Source: Saprospiraceae bacterium (lineage in GTDB: Bacteria > Bacteroidota > Bacteroidia > Chitinophagales > Saprospiraceae). Taken from it: a stretch of DNA of 64,000 bases. The notes under the pieces are model-generated. The model made no database searches, was not told the origin of the DNA, and saw only the letters and a list, made by a program, of their open reading frames with translations. The DNA lies in assembly GCA_016714985.1 (NCBI GenBank), contig JADKBS010000010.1, positions 124,001 through 188,000 of the forward strand, in the 5' to 3' direction. Below are positions 63,382 through 64,000 of this stretch, in pieces. Position 1 is the stretch's first letter; every line of letters starts with the position of its first letter. The position numbers and the translations under genes were made by a program.

Positions 63382-63438
63382 AACACGGAGACACAGAGAC
63401 ACGAAGGTACACTTAGTGTTTCTCTGTGCCTCCGTGTT
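63382..63438. repeat. Inverted repeat with ACACGGAG/ACACAGAG units
   Basis: The left arm AACACGGAGACACAGAGACAC (63382-63402) is matched by the right arm 63416-63438 (GTGTTTCTCTGTGCC...CCGTGTT), a near-perfect long hairpin between SusD2 and the GH30 gene. This is the same architecture as the other arrays. Confidence 0.75.
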
Positions 63439-63453
63439 TAATAATTAACTGCC

Positions 63454-64000
63454 ATGAGAAATTTACTCGCCATCATTTTCACGCTCGCTACATTCCTATC
63501 CTCCGCTCAAAAAATCACCGTTTACACCACCGCCGAAAACACCAACCACCGCCTATCAAAAACGGAGGAACTTAGTTTGTCGCCCTTCGGGCAACCATTT
63601 GAAAACCAGCCTTGCGTCTTCGTTGACCCCTCGGAAACGTTCCAGACCTTCCTCGGCATTGGCGGGGCGCTGACGGATGCCTCGGCGGAGACCTTTGCGA
63701 AGCTGCCCGCCGACAAGCAAAAAGAAGTGCTGACGGCTTATTTCGACAAGGAAAAAGGCATCGGCTACACGCTCGCCCGCACGAACATCAACAGCTGTGA
63801 TTTTTCCAGCGATATGTACACATACATCGCCGAAGGCGACAAGGAACTGAAAACGTTCAACCTTGCCCACGACGAGAAATACAAAATCCCGTTCATCAAA
63901 AAGGCGATGGACGTGGCGGGGCACTTGGATTTTTACGTCAGCCCGTGGAGCCCGCCAGCTTGGATGAAGGACAACAACGACATGCTCCAGGGCGGCCACC
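63454..64000 (+). CDS. GH30-family glycoside hydrolase (3' end outside window)
   Basis: 182 codons visible from the ATG at 63454 to the right edge. Signal peptide MRNLLAIIFTLATFLSSAQK, then the N-terminal part of a GH30 enzyme: QTFLGIGGALTDASAETFAK (the GIGGA(L/F)TDA motif), GIGYTLARTNINSCDFSSDM (Y-x-x-x-R-x-x-I-x-S-x-D-F-S) and FYVSPWSPPAWMKDNNDMLQ (W-S-P-P-A-W-M-K). GH30 enzymes are retaining beta-glucosidases, beta-1,6-glucanases, xylanases or fucosidases. The motifs seen are those of the glucosylceramidase/beta-1,6-glucanase subfamilies 1-3. The catalytic Glu residues lie beyond the edge. It is the last gene seen of the SusC2/SusD2 operon. Confidence 0.9.
   Translation, partial: MRNLLAIIFTLATFLSSAQKITVYTTAENTNHRLSKTEELSLSPFGQPFENQPCVFVDPSETFQTFLGIGGALTDASAETFAKLPADKQKEVLTAYFDKEKGIGYTLARTNINSCDFSSDMYTYIAEGDKELKTFNLAHDEKYKIPFIKKAMDVAGHLDFYVSPWSPPAWMKDNNDMLQGGH

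Noticed and set aside
1..64000. A defence island, phage, integron or conjugative element.
   Set aside because: No integrase, transposase, restriction, toxin-antitoxin, Cas or phage structural gene was found on either strand.

Overview
The window is chromosomal DNA from a Bacteroidota bacterium, most likely from the Saprospirales/Chitinophagales side of the phylum. The evidence is two SusC/SusD pairs, several secreted proteins with type IX secretion (T9SS) C-terminal signals, a DUF2723 membrane protein, Bacteroidota-type promoter boxes (TAnnTTTG) in front of many genes, and few Shine-Dalgarno sites. I see no rRNA, tRNA, CRISPR array, transposase, phage or plasmid gene. The finer taxonomic placement is inference.

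Layout. 1-7.0 kb holds an LptF/LptG permease (cut by the window edge), a BrkB/YihY membrane protein, a small polytopic membrane protein, a lipoprotein, a sodium:solute symporter and a frameshifted membrane protein. 7.2-12.1 kb holds a giant T9SS cargo protein with seven 'GCDS' repeats, followed by the severed tail of a paralogue. 12.1-18.3 kb is mostly housekeeping: a helical-repeat protein, an NAD-dependent epimerase, a small secreted protein, an aminotransferase, a uridine phosphorylase-like enzyme and an ArsC-like protein. 18.5-28.2 kb holds a frameshifted FG-GAP/ASPIC secreted protein, a dicarboxylate symporter, two PD40 propeller proteins and a formylglycine-generating-enzyme-like protein. 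28.2-34.5 kb holds an ECF sigma factor with a putative anti-sigma partner, a DUF2723 protein broken into three frames, and proline dehydrogenase. 34.7-45.3 kb holds a giant PKD-repeat protein, an M43 metalloprotease, a T9SS protein, a glycogen-binding/helix-hairpin-helix protein, YebC and a second helical-repeat protein.

45.6-64 kb reads as a polysaccharide utilisation locus: a GH144-like glucanase, a membrane protein, SusD1/SusC1 (minus strand), a membrane-anchored two-propeller regulator with a LuxR-type helix-turn-helix and no histidine kinase, a PKD surface lipoprotein, SusC2/SusD2 and a GH30 hydrolase cut by the right edge. The likely flow is extracellular cleavage of a beta-glucan, import through SusCD, and sensing by the regulator.

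Two patterns run through the window. First, at least ten frameshifts break about seven otherwise well-conserved genes. Most sit where one base added to or removed from a short homopolymer restores the frame, so residual sequencing or assembly indels are the simplest explanation. Second, many intergenic gaps carry degenerate 7-8 bp tandem repeats arranged as inverted arms. The word differs at each locus but the architecture is the same. This is the least explained structure here.
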